Source of the DNA: Terrihabitans soli
GTDB taxonomy: Bacteria; Pseudomonadota; Alphaproteobacteria; Rhizobiales; Methylopilaceae
Assembly (NCBI RefSeq): GCF_014191545.1
Contig: NZ_AP023361.1
Span: 834,501 to 898,500, forward strand
Reading direction: 5' to 3'
DNA: 64,000 nucleotides
Positions 29,088-38,395 of this stretch are shown here, piece by piece (the first letter of the stretch is position 1; each line of letters opens with the position of its first letter). A program made the position numbers and the translations under genes. Below the pieces are notes generated by a model. That model was not told the origin of the DNA. It saw nothing but the letters and a program-made list of their open reading frames with translations, and searched no databases.

Positions 29088-30016
29088 CTCCGCGTATCGG
29101 ACGGCGTTTCGCCGAAGCGGCGGCGATAGGTGCGGTTGAAATAGGAAAGATCGGTGAAGCCGACGGAGAAGGCGATGTCGGCGATGCGCTGGCCGCGTTG
29201 CGCCGGATCGCGCAGCATATGCCAGGCCGCCGCAAGGCGGCGGTCCAGCACATGTTCGGATAAAGTTCGTCCCGTATCCTCCAAAAGAAGATGCACATAG
29301 CGCGGCGTCACGCCGAGCCGCGCCGCAATATCGGCGGCATCGAGATCGGGTTTCGAGAAATAGCGCTTGATGTCGTCGAGCACGGCCCGCAGACGCGCCG
29401 CCTTCAGCCCGCGGGCCTGCGCGATATCGCGCCCGTCGCCGCTTGCCTGCAGCGCAAGCGCGATCAGATCCGTCAGATAAAGCGCGGTCGGCTGCGACAG
29501 GAGCGCGTCGGTGTCGCTCGTGTCGAAGGCTTCGAACACGCCCGCGATCAATTTGGCGATCGGGTTGTCCTTTTTCAGCAGCGCGGTGCGCTCGCCGGCG
29601 TCCGAAAGGCCCAGGGCGCGCAGCTGCGTGTCGGAGACCTGCACGATCCAGGTATCGCTTTCGCCGATGGAGGATCCGGCATGCGGCTTGATCGAATTGA
29701 AGATGATGGCTTCGCCCGGTTCGAGATCGCAGTCGATATCGCCATGCCGTACATGCATCAGGCCGGTGCGGGTCATCAGCAGCCAGGCCCCTTCTTCGGT
29801 CTGCCGCGTCAGTTCGGGCGTGCGGAAGAATTCGGACGCCGAGCCGAGAACCTGCCCGAACACCGCAGGGCCGCCGATTTGCAGATCCACTTTGCCGCGA
29901 TAGGGCAGCGATGGATCGGCCGAGATATCGAGCTGAAACAGTTTGCGCGCGGCATCGCGGAAGCCCTCGAAACGCCCCGCGGGCTCCATGTCGTCGGTCG
30001 AAAAAAGATAGCGCAC
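29084..30016 (-). CDS. AraC family transcriptional regulator
   Basis: 310 residues. The N-terminal cupin-like sensing region contains LEPGEAIIFNSIKPHAG. The C-terminal AraC DNA-binding domain has two helix-turn-helices, DLDAADIAARLGVTPRYVHLL and RIADIAFSVGFTDLSYFNRTYRRRFG. The layout is of the AraC-binding-like (AraC_binding_2) class. The GTG at 30016 (then RYLFSTDDMEP) has GGGAGGG eight bases ahead and is preferred over a TTG at 30058. It is divergent from an outer-membrane-type gene, a possible target. Confidence 0.88.
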   Translation of the reverse strand: MRYLFSTDDMEPAGRFEGFRDAARKLFQLDISADPSLPYRGKVDLQIGGPAVFGQVLGSASEFFRTPELTRQTEEGAWLLMTRTGLMHVRHGDIDCDLEPGEAIIFNSIKPHAGSSIGESDTWIVQVSDTQLRALGLSDAGERTALLKKDNPIAKLIAGVFEAFDTSDTDALLSQPTALYLTDLIALALQASGDGRDIAQARGLKAARLRAVLDDIKRYFSKPDLDAADIAARLGVTPRYVHLLLEDTGRTLSEHVLDRRLAAAWHMLRDPAQRGQRIADIAFSVGFTDLSYFNRTYRRRFGETPSDTRS

Positions 30017-30196
30017 CGGATCGGCCCTCCCACCGGGTTGGTGGTGTTCTAGTGACAACAGGTTCGATCAAAAAGCGTCATTTCCGCATAAATATCAGAG
30101 TACTTCGCTGGAGTCCGCATCCCTTCACCCGGCTCCAAGACACGCCCGTGTCCGCACGCATAGTGACGTCCCATGGGCGAGGCTGGAGAGGATCAC

Positions 30197-31210
30197 ATGC
30201 GGGGTATTCTGGCGGCGGCGGCTTTGGCCGTACTGGTCATGCAGACCTCTCCGGGCGCAGCGCAGGAGGCGGGGTTCAGCATCGGCTTCGGCGGCGACTA
30301 CCGGCATGTCGATCTGCCCGATCTTGTCGGCCTCGGCATTGTCCCGCCGGATGGCGCGGGTGAGGGCGACCGCCATTTCTTCGATCTCGACGATGAGAAC
30401 TATTTCGGCTTTGCCGAATATGTTTTTGCGGAGGGCACGTTCGATCAGAGGTTCGGATCGCGCGTCCGTCTTGCCTTTCGTGCCGACTGGCTCGAAAGCG
30501 AAGGAACGAGTTATGCCGAAACGCGGTCCGGTGAAGACACCGCCCGATTTATCTCGCTCTCGGGCGATTTCAGCGGCGTTTATTTTTGCGATTTCGGACC
30601 CTGCGTCACGAAATCCGATGTCGAGCTCAACTATGAGTCCCGCACGCTTGAGATCGACGCCAAGAGCGATTTCGAGTTCGGACGCTTTGTTCTGACACCG
30701 TCGCTCGGCATCAAAGCCGGGCGTTCCAAGCTCGCCTACGAATATCTGCAGGAGCTTCTCTACACGGACGTCTCCGGCGAAGACCTTCCCTACGATTCAG
30801 GCCTCACCACCGGCGTGATTATCGGCACGAAGATCGACAGCTGGGATGCCGGCATCACCGGCGGGCTCGAAACGCGGTTCGATCTTACCGATCACATCGC
30901 GCTCGGCGTCTCGGGCAAATTCGGGCTTTTATACCGGACAGCCGATCTCTGGGCTTATGACGAGGGCTTGGGTTCGATCAGCTGGCTTGGCGCGATCGAA
31001 GACGAGGACGGGACGTTCGCCGTCCAGGCGGCGCCGGAAGTCAGCCTGTCGCTGCACAATGACGGGCTGGCCGTGACGGGATTTGCCGGTCTTCAGTTCG
31101 ACAGCGGCGTGCCGCAGATCGAGCCGTCCGATGGCGTGGAGCCGGCGCATCTCGGTTTCGAGAATGCGCTCAGCTATTACGCCGGCGCCAAGCTCACCGG
31201 ATCGTTCTAA
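30197..31210 (+). CDS. Probable outer-membrane beta-barrel protein
   Basis: The signal peptide is MRGILAAAALAVLVMQTSPG with cleavage near AAQ. The mature 310 residues alternate polar and aromatic residues with many Asp/Glu and Tyr/Phe, e.g. RFVLTPSLGIKAGRSKLAYEY and LGVSGKFGLLYRTADL. The protein ends in Phe (KLTGSF), the C-terminal Bam recognition feature. Two cysteines (YFCDFGPC) may form a loop disulfide. No close family is recognised. Shine-Dalgarno GGAGAGG precedes the ATG at 30197. Confidence 0.65.
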   Translation: MRGILAAAALAVLVMQTSPGAAQEAGFSIGFGGDYRHVDLPDLVGLGIVPPDGAGEGDRHFFDLDDENYFGFAEYVFAEGTFDQRFGSRVRLAFRADWLESEGTSYAETRSGEDTARFISLSGDFSGVYFCDFGPCVTKSDVELNYESRTLEIDAKSDFEFGRFVLTPSLGIKAGRSKLAYEYLQELLYTDVSGEDLPYDSGLTTGVIIGTKIDSWDAGITGGLETRFDLTDHIALGVSGKFGLLYRTADLWAYDEGLGSISWLGAIEDEDGTFAVQAAPEVSLSLHNDGLAVTGFAGLQFDSGVPQIEPSDGVEPAHLGFENALSYYAGAKLTGSF

Positions 31211-32073
31211 AGACTCTGCGCCGCAAACGTATTGCAGCTTTTGACCTGACCCGACTCGAATCCGGTCTTGAACCAGCGCACGCGCTGCGCCGACGAGCCA
31301 TGGGTGAAGCTGTCCGGAACGACGGTGCCCTGAGTCTGCTTCTGGATCTTGTCGTCGCCGATCGCGGTCGCGGCGTTGATCGCTTCCTCGATATCGCCGG
31401 GTTCGAGAGATGTTTTCGCGTGATGCGCCCACACGCCGGCAAAGCAGTCGGCCTGCAATTCGGTGCGCACCGAAAGCTCATTGCTCTGCGTGCGCGAGAC
31501 ACGCTGACGTTCCTGCTGCACGCGCTCCATGATGCCCATCAGGTTCTGCACGTGGTGGCCGACTTCGTGCGCGACGACATAGGCGGCGGCGAAATCGCCC
31601 GCCGCGTTGAAGCGGCGTTCCATCTCTTTGAAGAAACCCGTGTCGAGATAGACGCGCTGATCCGGCGGGCAATAGAAGGGGCCCATCGCCGCCTGGCCGA
31701 GACCGCAGGCCGAGGGCGTTGCGTTTTCGAACAGGACGAGGCGCGGCGCGCGGTAGGATTGGCCGTTCTGCTGGAAGATCTGCTGCCAGACATCTTCGGT
31801 CGAGCCGAGGACGGCGGAGACAAACTGGCCGCTCTCGTCGGAGGGCGCGCCCTGTTTGCCTTCCTGCTGGGTCATGCCGGGGTTGTTGCCCTGAACCATT
31901 TCAAGGCCGCCGAGAATGATGCGCGGGTCGATGCCCGTCGCCCAGGCGAGAAGGCCGACAATGATCAAGCCGCCAATGCCGAGGCCGCCGCCGCGGAAAC
32001 CGCCGCCGCCACCGCCGCCCATGCCACGGCGGTCTTCGATATTGCCCGAACGTCTGAGATCGCCCCAACGCAT
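31207..32073 (-). CDS. Neutral zinc metallopeptidase, YpfJ type
   Basis: 288 residues. N-terminal MRWGDLRRSGNIEDRRG, a Gly-rich linker (GGGGGGGFRGGG) and one membrane helix (IGGLIIVGLLAWATGI) precede the catalytic domain with HEVGHH (HExxH zinc ligands and Glu) in YVVAHEVGHHVQNLMGI. Further ligands are likely in LQADCFAGVWAHH. YpfJ-type proteins are presumed periplasmic peptidases of unknown substrate. It is convergent with the barrel gene through CTAA. Confidence 0.93.
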   Translation of the reverse strand: MRWGDLRRSGNIEDRRGMGGGGGGGFRGGGLGIGGLIIVGLLAWATGIDPRIILGGLEMVQGNNPGMTQQEGKQGAPSDESGQFVSAVLGSTEDVWQQIFQQNGQSYRAPRLVLFENATPSACGLGQAAMGPFYCPPDQRVYLDTGFFKEMERRFNAAGDFAAAYVVAHEVGHHVQNLMGIMERVQQERQRVSRTQSNELSVRTELQADCFAGVWAHHAKTSLEPGDIEEAINAATAIGDDKIQKQTQGTVVPDSFTHGSSAQRVRWFKTGFESGQVKSCNTFAAQSL

Positions 32074-32148
32074 ATGCAGTCCCTTCCAAGCTTTCCGCGC
32101 AATGGAAAGAACGCCGTACCCGGCGTCAAGTTCAATCCGGGGGCTGGC

Positions 32149-33153
32149 CTAGTGATAGCCCTCGCCAGGGGCGACGCGGCCGCGGAAGGTCCAGTACACG
32201 AAGATGGTGTAGCCGAGGATCATGGGAAGCAGGAAAAGCGTGCCGATCAGAAGGAAAATCTGCGATTCCGGGGCCGCCGCCGTGTCCCAGAATGTCAAAT
32301 GCGGGGGCACCAGATAGGGCACGGTTGAGATGACAAGCCCGGCATAGCCGAGCAGGAAGAGGACGATCGTACCGAGGAAGGGCAGGGCGTCATGCCCGGT
32401 CTTCAGCCAGCGCAGGATGAGATAAGCGACGATCAGCGTGACGGCCGGGATCGGCCACAGGAAATAGAAATTGGGCAGGCTGAACCAGCGTTCGGCGATG
32501 CGCTCGACCGAGAGCGGTGTCCAGATACTGATGATCCCCATGCCGATCAGGACGGCGATGAGAAGAAGCGGCGCGAATCTGCGGCCCAGCGTACGCACAG
32601 GGCCCGAGGTGCGCATATTGAGCCATGTCGCGCCGAGAAGGCCGTAGCCCGCGACGACGGCAAGACCCGTGAGGATCGAGAACGGCGTCAGCCAGTCGAA
32701 GGCGCCGCCGGCGAACTGGCCATTCGCGACATTCACGCCCTGGATCAGCCCGCCTAAAATGACGCCCTGCGAGAAGGCGGCGAGCGTCGAGCCGCCGGCA
32801 AAGGCGATGTCCCACCAGTGATGGTTCGGCTTTGCCACCCAGCGGAACTCGAACGAGACGCCGCGCAACACAAGCGCCAGCAGCATGATGATCATCGGCA
32901 GATAAAAGGCCGGCATGATGATGGCGTAGGCTTTGGGGAAGGCGACCCACAGACCGCCGCCGCCTAATATGAGCCAGGTCTCGTTGCCGTCCCAGAACGG
33001 CGCGACGGAATTCATCATCACATCGCGCTCGTCTTCCTTCTTCGCGAAGGGAAACAGAATGCCGATGCCGAGATCGAAGCCGTCGAGCACGACATACATC
33101 GCAACCGCAGTGCCGATCAGTCCGGCCCAGATGACGGGGAGATACCATTCCAT
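32149..33153 (-). CDS. cydB: Cytochrome bd ubiquinol oxidase subunit II
   Basis: 334 residues, multipass. N-terminal VLDGFDLGIGILFPF and NSVAPFWDGNETWLILGGGGLW are the hallmark blocks of CydB. CydAB oxidises ubiquinol and reduces O2 with high affinity without pumping protons. The ATG at 33153 follows the cydA stop by two bases with GGGAGG ahead. The same strand is open in another frame through cydA, but that reading is not a gene. I see no room for a CydX subunit after cydB. Confidence 0.96.
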   Translation of the reverse strand: MEWYLPVIWAGLIGTAVAMYVVLDGFDLGIGILFPFAKKEDERDVMMNSVAPFWDGNETWLILGGGGLWVAFPKAYAIIMPAFYLPMIIMLLALVLRGVSFEFRWVAKPNHHWWDIAFAGGSTLAAFSQGVILGGLIQGVNVANGQFAGGAFDWLTPFSILTGLAVVAGYGLLGATWLNMRTSGPVRTLGRRFAPLLLIAVLIGMGIISIWTPLSVERIAERWFSLPNFYFLWPIPAVTLIVAYLILRWLKTGHDALPFLGTIVLFLLGYAGLVISTVPYLVPPHLTFWDTAAAPESQIFLLIGTLFLLPMILGYTIFVYWTFRGRVAPGEGYH

Positions 33154-33155
33154 GA

Positions 33156-34586
33156 TCAGCGGCCTCCCTTTTTCGGCTTGATGCTCTTGCCGGGATCTTT
33201 GCCGGTCGCTTCGCGCGCGGCAGGCTCGGCGGCAGAGATCGGACGGTTCGGCAGCCCGGCGGGCGCCGCAGCGAGCGAGCCTTTCGGTCCCTTGGCGATC
33301 AGTCGGTTGATGTAATAGACGCCGGTCGAGAACACTGCGCCATAGACAAAGATGAAGAGGATCAGCGTGCCGAAGACGCTGGCGCCCGGCACCGGCGAAA
33401 TGCCGTCGGCGGTTTTTAGGAGACCGTAGACGAGCCAGGGCTGGCGGCCCTGTTCGGTGACGAACCAGCCGGCGAGGATCGCGATGAAGCCGAGCGGCCA
33501 CATATAGCTCGTGCCGGTCAGGTACCAGCGCGTGGTGAAGAGCTTGCCGCGCCACCACAGCAGCGCGCCGAAAAGGCCGGTCGCAATCAGCAAGAGACCG
33601 ATGCCGACCATGATGCGGAAGGCGAAGAAGACATTGGCGACGGGCGGGCGGTTTTCCGGCGGCACATCGGTGAGGCCGGGATATTTGCCGTCCCAGGTGT
33701 GGGTCAGAACCAGCGAGCCGGCATAGGGGATTGCGAGTTCGAGATAGTTCTTCTCCGCGCTCTGGCTCGGAATCCCGAAGATCACGAAATGGCCGGAGGT
33801 CGCGGTGTTCCAATTGCCCTCCATCGCCGCGACCTTCATCGGCTGATGGTGGAGCGTGTTGAGGCCGTGGAGGTCGCCGATGACAAGCTGCAAAGGCGCC
33901 GTGACGGCGATCATGCCGACCGCCATGCGCAGCATGGTGCGGGCTTCTTCCGTGTATTGACGGGCCAGCACATAGCGCGCTCCGACGGCCAGCACGACGA
34001 CCGCCGTCGTGAGATAGGCGGCGGTCAGCATATGGGCGAGGCGTAAGGGGAAGCTCGGATTGAAGATGATGGCGAGCCAGTCGAGCGGGAAAGCGATGCC
34101 GTCGCGGATCTCGTAGCCCGCCGGCGTCTGCATCCAGGAATTGGCGGAGAGGATCCAGAAAGCGCTGGTGGCGGTGCCGAAGGCAACGAGGCCCGACGCC
34201 AGAGTGAGCAGCCAGGGCGGCACGCGGTTCCAGCCGAACAGCATGATGCCGAGGAACGTCGCCTCGAGATAAAACGCCGTCAGCACCTCGTAACCGATCA
34301 GGGGGCCGATGACATTGCCGGAGAATTCGGAGAAGCGGCTCCAGTTCGTGCCGAACTGGTAGGAGAGAACGATGCCGGAGACGACGCCCATCGCAAACGA
34401 GACGGCGAAGATCTTGGTCCAGAAGCGGGCGAGGCGGTGAAACTTCTCCTCGCCGGTCTTCAGCCACAGAAGCAGCAGAACCGTCACGAAAGCCGAAAGG
34501 CCGATCGTGAAAGCCGGGAAGATGATGTGGAAGGAGATCGTGAACGCGAACTGTATTCGCGCAAGCAGGACCGGATCGAATTCCAT
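33156..34586 (-). CDS. cydA: Cytochrome bd ubiquinol oxidase subunit I
   Basis: 476 residues, about nine helices. Haem ligands include His in SFHIIFPAFTIG. The quinol-site and signature blocks are VSGIVLSYQFGTNWSRFSE and GWFVTEQGRQPWLVYG. The periplasmic Q-loop is short, and the GRQPW-VYG type is shared with cyanide-insensitive CioA oxidases, so this is a short-Q-loop bd enzyme. It is transcribed with cydB. I recognise no exact FNR/Anr box (TTGAT-N4-ATCAA) upstream. Confidence 0.96.
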   Translation of the reverse strand: MEFDPVLLARIQFAFTISFHIIFPAFTIGLSAFVTVLLLLWLKTGEEKFHRLARFWTKIFAVSFAMGVVSGIVLSYQFGTNWSRFSEFSGNVIGPLIGYEVLTAFYLEATFLGIMLFGWNRVPPWLLTLASGLVAFGTATSAFWILSANSWMQTPAGYEIRDGIAFPLDWLAIIFNPSFPLRLAHMLTAAYLTTAVVVLAVGARYVLARQYTEEARTMLRMAVGMIAVTAPLQLVIGDLHGLNTLHHQPMKVAAMEGNWNTATSGHFVIFGIPSQSAEKNYLELAIPYAGSLVLTHTWDGKYPGLTDVPPENRPPVANVFFAFRIMVGIGLLLIATGLFGALLWWRGKLFTTRWYLTGTSYMWPLGFIAILAGWFVTEQGRQPWLVYGLLKTADGISPVPGASVFGTLILFIFVYGAVFSTGVYYINRLIAKGPKGSLAAAPAGLPNRPISAAEPAAREATGKDPGKSIKPKKGGR

Positions 34587-34889
34587 CGCCGCGGGGCCTC
34601 CCGGAAAGCAGCTTAGTGCGCCGGGGTTACGCCGTGAACAGCGAAAATGAAATCATTCTAATCATCTGTGGGCGGCTTTGCCGCGCGCCGTTTGCGCACC
34701 CCCTTGGCGCGATTGACAGGCCGCGCGCCGGTCTGATCAAATCCAGTAAGGCTGTGCGGCCTGCCGCTCGCGCCCTTTGGGCATGGTGAACGCACGTCGA
34801 CTTCGCAGGTTCTAACCCTTTGCAAGGGTGGACCCGTCAGCAATGCGAGCACTGACTTGCCGGTTCGCCCGCTGCAGAGAGGTCGAACC
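34587..34889. other. Intergenic region between cydA and the glyoxalase-related gene
   Basis: 303 bases between divergent genes. It must hold both promoters. I see no tRNA, no convincing open frame, no FNR-type palindrome and no terminator. A purine-rich Shine-Dalgarno (AGAGAGG, 34876-34882) serves the gene at 34890. Confidence 0.4.
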
Positions 34890-35594
34890 ATGCGTACATT
34901 CCGCGATTCAAAAGACATGGCCAAAGCGCTGCGTGCCGCCTTGCGTGAGCGCGGCAGCGAGTTTTCGCACAGTGATTGCCTGGAGTTCGTGGCCCGGCAG
35001 CTCGGCTTTGATAACTGGAACGTGCTGTCGGCGCGCATAGAAGACGACAACGCCGTCCGGACCCGTACGCTTTATCTGCCGGAGGGCTGGGTCGCATCGG
35101 GCACGCGGCCGGAATTTTATGAAATGGGAGCCTATACGGCTGAGGGGGATTCAATCGCGCTCATCCGGTCGCTGCCCGGCGCCGAGACGGCCAAAGCAGG
35201 GATATACGGCAATCTGATGCAAAGCTTCCGTGCCGACCGCTTCCGCGGCCGGAAGCTGCGTTTCACGGGCGAGCTGAAAACGGAAGACGTCAGAGGCTCA
35301 GGGACTTTGTGGATGCGGGTCGACCGCTCGGCCGGACATACGCTCTGCTTCGACAATATGGAGACGCGCGCGCGTGAGGGATCGCTGAAAGGCAACCAAG
35401 ATTGGACGCGCCGCGAAATCGTTCTCGATGTGGCGGACGACGCGGAGAGCGTGCATTTCGGCTTTTATCTAGCCGGGACGGGCTGTGTCTGGGCGCGTGA
35501 CCTCGAAATCGGGGAAACGACTGAGCAGAAAAGCACCGCGATTTATTATCCCGAGCAGCCAAGCAATCTGTCGTTTGATCGGCCGGCGGTTTGA
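34890..35594 (+). CDS. Glyoxalase-related / beta-sandwich two-domain protein
   Basis: 234 residues. The first about 50 (TFRDSKDMAKALRAALRERG ... CLEFVARQLGFDNWNVLSAR) match the small glyoxalase-related N-terminal domain found ahead of diverse domains. The rest (LRFTGELKTED, GTLWMRVDRSAG, HFGFYLAGTGCVWARDLEIG) looks like a jelly-roll domain seen in predicted transcription or stress proteins. The function is unknown. The gene stands alone, with its start supported by AGAGAGG. Confidence 0.7.
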   Translation: MRTFRDSKDMAKALRAALRERGSEFSHSDCLEFVARQLGFDNWNVLSARIEDDNAVRTRTLYLPEGWVASGTRPEFYEMGAYTAEGDSIALIRSLPGAETAKAGIYGNLMQSFRADRFRGRKLRFTGELKTEDVRGSGTLWMRVDRSAGHTLCFDNMETRAREGSLKGNQDWTRREIVLDVADDAESVHFGFYLAGTGCVWARDLEIGETTEQKSTAIYYPEQPSNLSFDRPAV

Positions 35595-35610
35595 AAGCGG
35601 GGCGGGCGTC

Positions 35611-36486
35611 TTAGCGGACGCCCGCATTCAGTTCCGCCTTCAGCGCCCGGAAATCGCGCCAGGCAAACTTCTTCTGCGAGGGCGTGCGCAGCAGGAAGGC
35701 CGGATGCAGCGTCGGCAGCGCCTTTATCGCGCGTCCATCGATTTCATAATCATGCCACTGGCCTCGCAGCTTCATGATTCCATCTTTGCCGAGCAGGACC
35801 GAGGTCGGCGTCCCTCCGAGTAGCACGAGAATATCCGGGTTGACGAGTTCGATCTGCCGGCGGGCGAAGGGCAGGCAGAGCTCGGTTTCCTGGGGCGTGG
35901 GCTTGCGGTTTCCCGGCGGCCGCCACGGTAAAATATTGGCGATGTAGACGCTTGTCCGGTCGAGGCCGACGGCGGTCAGCATCTTGTCGAGCAATTGGCC
36001 GGCGCGGCCGACAAAGGGCAGGCCCTCGCGGTCCTCCTCCATGCCGGGCGCTTCCCCGACAAACATCACTTTTGCCTGCGGATTGCCGTCGGCGAAAACA
36101 AGCTTGGTTGCGGTCTTCTTCAGCGGCACGCCGTCATAGGTCTCGAGGATCGATCGCAATTCGTCGAGGCTCTTGGCCTCGCGCGCCCGCGACCTTGCAT
36201 CGGCGACGGCAACGTCCTGCGCCGGGGTCGATGCTGCGGCGGGCACGACAAGGGGCGGCCGTTCGCCGGAAAATCGTTCGGAGGGGGCTCTCTCGAGCGT
36301 CGGTAGCGGCCGCTCGCGCGATGCTTGTATCGGGGAACCGCCCGAAGCATTCCCGGTCACCGCATGTGCGGCGGCCGTCTCGGCGAATCTGTCCTGCGGC
36401 TCGTCCTCCATAGCCAGGTCGACGCCCATTTCGGCGTACCAGGCGAGCAGCTGGACGGCCTCGTTCCGGCCCGGAATACTGTTCAT
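35611..36486 (-). CDS. Uracil-DNA glycosylase, family-4-like but poor in cluster cysteines
   Basis: 291 residues. A variable N-terminal about 95 residues is followed by the glycosylase domain. Motif A is GEAPGMEEDREGLPFVGRAG (water-activating region of family 4) and motif B is HPAFLLRTPSQK. Three of the four cysteines that hold the [4Fe-4S] cluster in Thermus/Archaeoglobus family 4 enzymes appear absent: the early CxxC region reads YDGVPLKKTATKL and the PPGNR block is preceded by LPW rather than a Cys. Only the later Cys (ETELCLPF) is kept. A cluster-free UDG class with this look has been described in Bradyrhizobium, to my recollection. Removal of uracil from DNA is the expected role. Confidence 0.85.
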   Translation of the reverse strand: MNSIPGRNEAVQLLAWYAEMGVDLAMEDEPQDRFAETAAAHAVTGNASGGSPIQASRERPLPTLERAPSERFSGERPPLVVPAAASTPAQDVAVADARSRAREAKSLDELRSILETYDGVPLKKTATKLVFADGNPQAKVMFVGEAPGMEEDREGLPFVGRAGQLLDKMLTAVGLDRTSVYIANILPWRPPGNRKPTPQETELCLPFARRQIELVNPDILVLLGGTPTSVLLGKDGIMKLRGQWHDYEIDGRAIKALPTLHPAFLLRTPSQKKFAWRDFRALKAELNAGVR

Positions 36487-36616
36487 GACAGGAGATTAGC
36501 CAAATTGAGGGGCGCGATCACGCCGCAATCGTGCCTTAGCTATGGTTTATTGCCCTTGGAAGCCGCGAGAGGGGAGGTTACAACCTCGATCCGGCCGTTT
36601 ATTGAGAGGCTTATTC

Positions 36617-38386
36617 TTGCTCCGCTCTTTCCGTTTCGGGTGCTCCATCCTCGTGCTGGCGGCGCTCTCAGCCGCGCCTGCTTTCGCTACCACCGAGGGT
36701 TCCGACAGGGTCGCCGCCCAGGCCGCTACGTCCTCCGCCACCGGCAATTATCTTGCCGGCCGCACCGCGGTGACGCTGCGCGACATGGATGCCGCTGCAA
36801 CCTTCCTGCGCTCGGCGCTGCGCGCTGCGCCGAAGGATGCCGAGCTTCTCGACCGCACCTTCCGCATCGTTCTGGCCTCCGGCGATTTCGATCAGGCGGC
36901 GGATCTCGCCGACCGCGTCATCGCCGTCGATCCCAATAACCGCATCGCGCGCCTGACGCTCGCCGTCCGCGCCATCAAGAACAAGCAGTATGCGGCCGCG
37001 CGCACGCAATTGCAGCCTTCGCTCGAAGGGCCGATGGCCGATCTCGTCGCAACTCTCGTCGCGGCCTGGGCTTGGCAGGGTTCGGGCGACACGGCGAAAG
37101 CCGTCAAGACGACGGACATTCTGACCGGCAATGATTATGCGACCATGTTCCGCGATCTGCATGCCGGCCTGATCTATGAGGCGGCCGGCAATTTCCCGGA
37201 AGCCGAGAAGCGGCTGACCGAGGCCTACAAGAACGATCAGCAGCAATACATCGTCATCGACAGCTATGCGCGCGTTCTGGCGCGCGCCGGCAAGCTCGAT
37301 GAGGCGCTCGGCGTCTACAAGGCGCTGACCGACAAGATGCCGCGCAATACGCGCCTCAACGCTTCGGCCGCCTATCTCGAGAAAAACAAGAAGCTGCCGA
37401 TCCCGGTGACGAACGCCAAAGACGGCGTGACGGAAGCCTTGCTCAGCCTCAGCATGATGGCGAGCCGCGGCGAGACGGCCGAGATCAGCCTCATCTATCT
37501 CAATCTCGCGCTGGCGCTGTCGCCGCAGCACGAACTTGCGCTGATATCGCTCGCCGATCTTCAGGAAACGATCGCCCAGAACGAACAGGCGATTGAAACC
37601 TATCGCCGCGTGCCGAAGACCTCGGTGTTCCACGAGGACATCGCGCTTCGGATCGCGCTCAATCTTGCCCAGGCCGACAAGATGAAGGAGGCGCTGGATC
37701 AGCTCCGCGCCCTCGTCGCCGAGGACAAGAACGACACCGATGCGATCATCGCGCTCGGCGGCCTTCTGCACCGCGAGAAGAACTACAAGGAAGCGGCCGA
37801 AGTTTACTCGCTCGCGGTCGATGGTCTCGCCGAGCCGAAGAAATCGGACTGGTCGGTCTACTTCTCGCGCGGCGTGTCCTACGATCAGGCCAAGGACTGG
37901 CGCAAAGCCGAAAAGGATTTGCAGACCTCGATCGATCTCGATCCCGAACAGGCCGTGGCGCTGAACTATCTCGGCTATTCCTGGGTCGACCGCGGCACCG
38001 CCATCGAAAAGGGCATGGACCTCATCAAAAAGGCGGTCGATCTGCGCCCGAACGATGGCGACATCGTCGATAGTCTCGGCTGGGCCTATTACCGCCAGGG
38101 CAAATATCCGGAAGCGACGACCGAGCTTGAGCGCGCCGTCGAACTGAAGCCGCAGTCCTGGGAAATCAACGACCATCTCGGCGACGTCTATTGGAAGACG
38201 GACCGCAAGCTGGAAGCCAAATTCCAGTGGCTGCATGCGCTGACGCTCGAAATCGACGCCGACAAGCGCGGGCCGATCGAAAAGAAAATCTCCGAAGGTC
38301 TCGATGTCGTCGAAGCCGAGCAGCAGGCGGCCAAGCAGGCCGAGAATGCGGCTTCGCCCGACGCACAGAAGCCCGCAACGCCCTGA
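36617..38386 (+). CDS. Secreted tetratricopeptide-repeat protein
   Basis: 589 residues. From the TTG at 36617 (GAGAGG seven bases ahead) a signal peptide LRSFRFGCSILVLAALSAAP ending near AFA is read; the ATG at 36542 would add 25 polar residues. The rest is TPR helices, the clearest being NYKEAAEVYSLAVDG, DWRKAEKDLQTSIDLDPEQAVAL, NYLGYSWVDRGTAIEKGMDL and DSLGWAYYRQGKYPEATTEL. Periplasmic TPR proteins scaffold envelope complexes. It lies nine bases upstream of ispE, probably one operon, and this TPR-ispE pairing is common in Hyphomicrobiales. Confidence 0.85.
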   Translation: MLRSFRFGCSILVLAALSAAPAFATTEGSDRVAAQAATSSATGNYLAGRTAVTLRDMDAAATFLRSALRAAPKDAELLDRTFRIVLASGDFDQAADLADRVIAVDPNNRIARLTLAVRAIKNKQYAAARTQLQPSLEGPMADLVATLVAAWAWQGSGDTAKAVKTTDILTGNDYATMFRDLHAGLIYEAAGNFPEAEKRLTEAYKNDQQQYIVIDSYARVLARAGKLDEALGVYKALTDKMPRNTRLNASAAYLEKNKKLPIPVTNAKDGVTEALLSLSMMASRGETAEISLIYLNLALALSPQHELALISLADLQETIAQNEQAIETYRRVPKTSVFHEDIALRIALNLAQADKMKEALDQLRALVAEDKNDTDAIIALGGLLHREKNYKEAAEVYSLAVDGLAEPKKSDWSVYFSRGVSYDQAKDWRKAEKDLQTSIDLDPEQAVALNYLGYSWVDRGTAIEKGMDLIKKAVDLRPNDGDIVDSLGWAYYRQGKYPEATTELERAVELKPQSWEINDHLGDVYWKTDRKLEAKFQWLHALTLEIDADKRGPIEKKISEGLDVVEAEQQAAKQAENAASPDAQKPATP

Positions 38387-38395
38387 TTTTCTCTC

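Noticed and set aside
32149-34467. Single 772-codon reading through cydB and part of cydA
   Set aside because: The upstream part is cydA in the wrong frame. The real cydB starts at 33153 just after the cydA stop, with its own Shine-Dalgarno.
34587-34889. Possible tRNA gene in the cydA upstream gap
   Set aside because: A GGTTCGA-like string appears near the right edge on the minus strand, but no acceptor, D or anticodon stems can be built around it.
36536-36550. TTAG-N7-TTAT resembling a CtrA box upstream of the TPR gene
   Set aside because: Only six of eight positions match, which is expected by chance often enough that I do not list it as a site.
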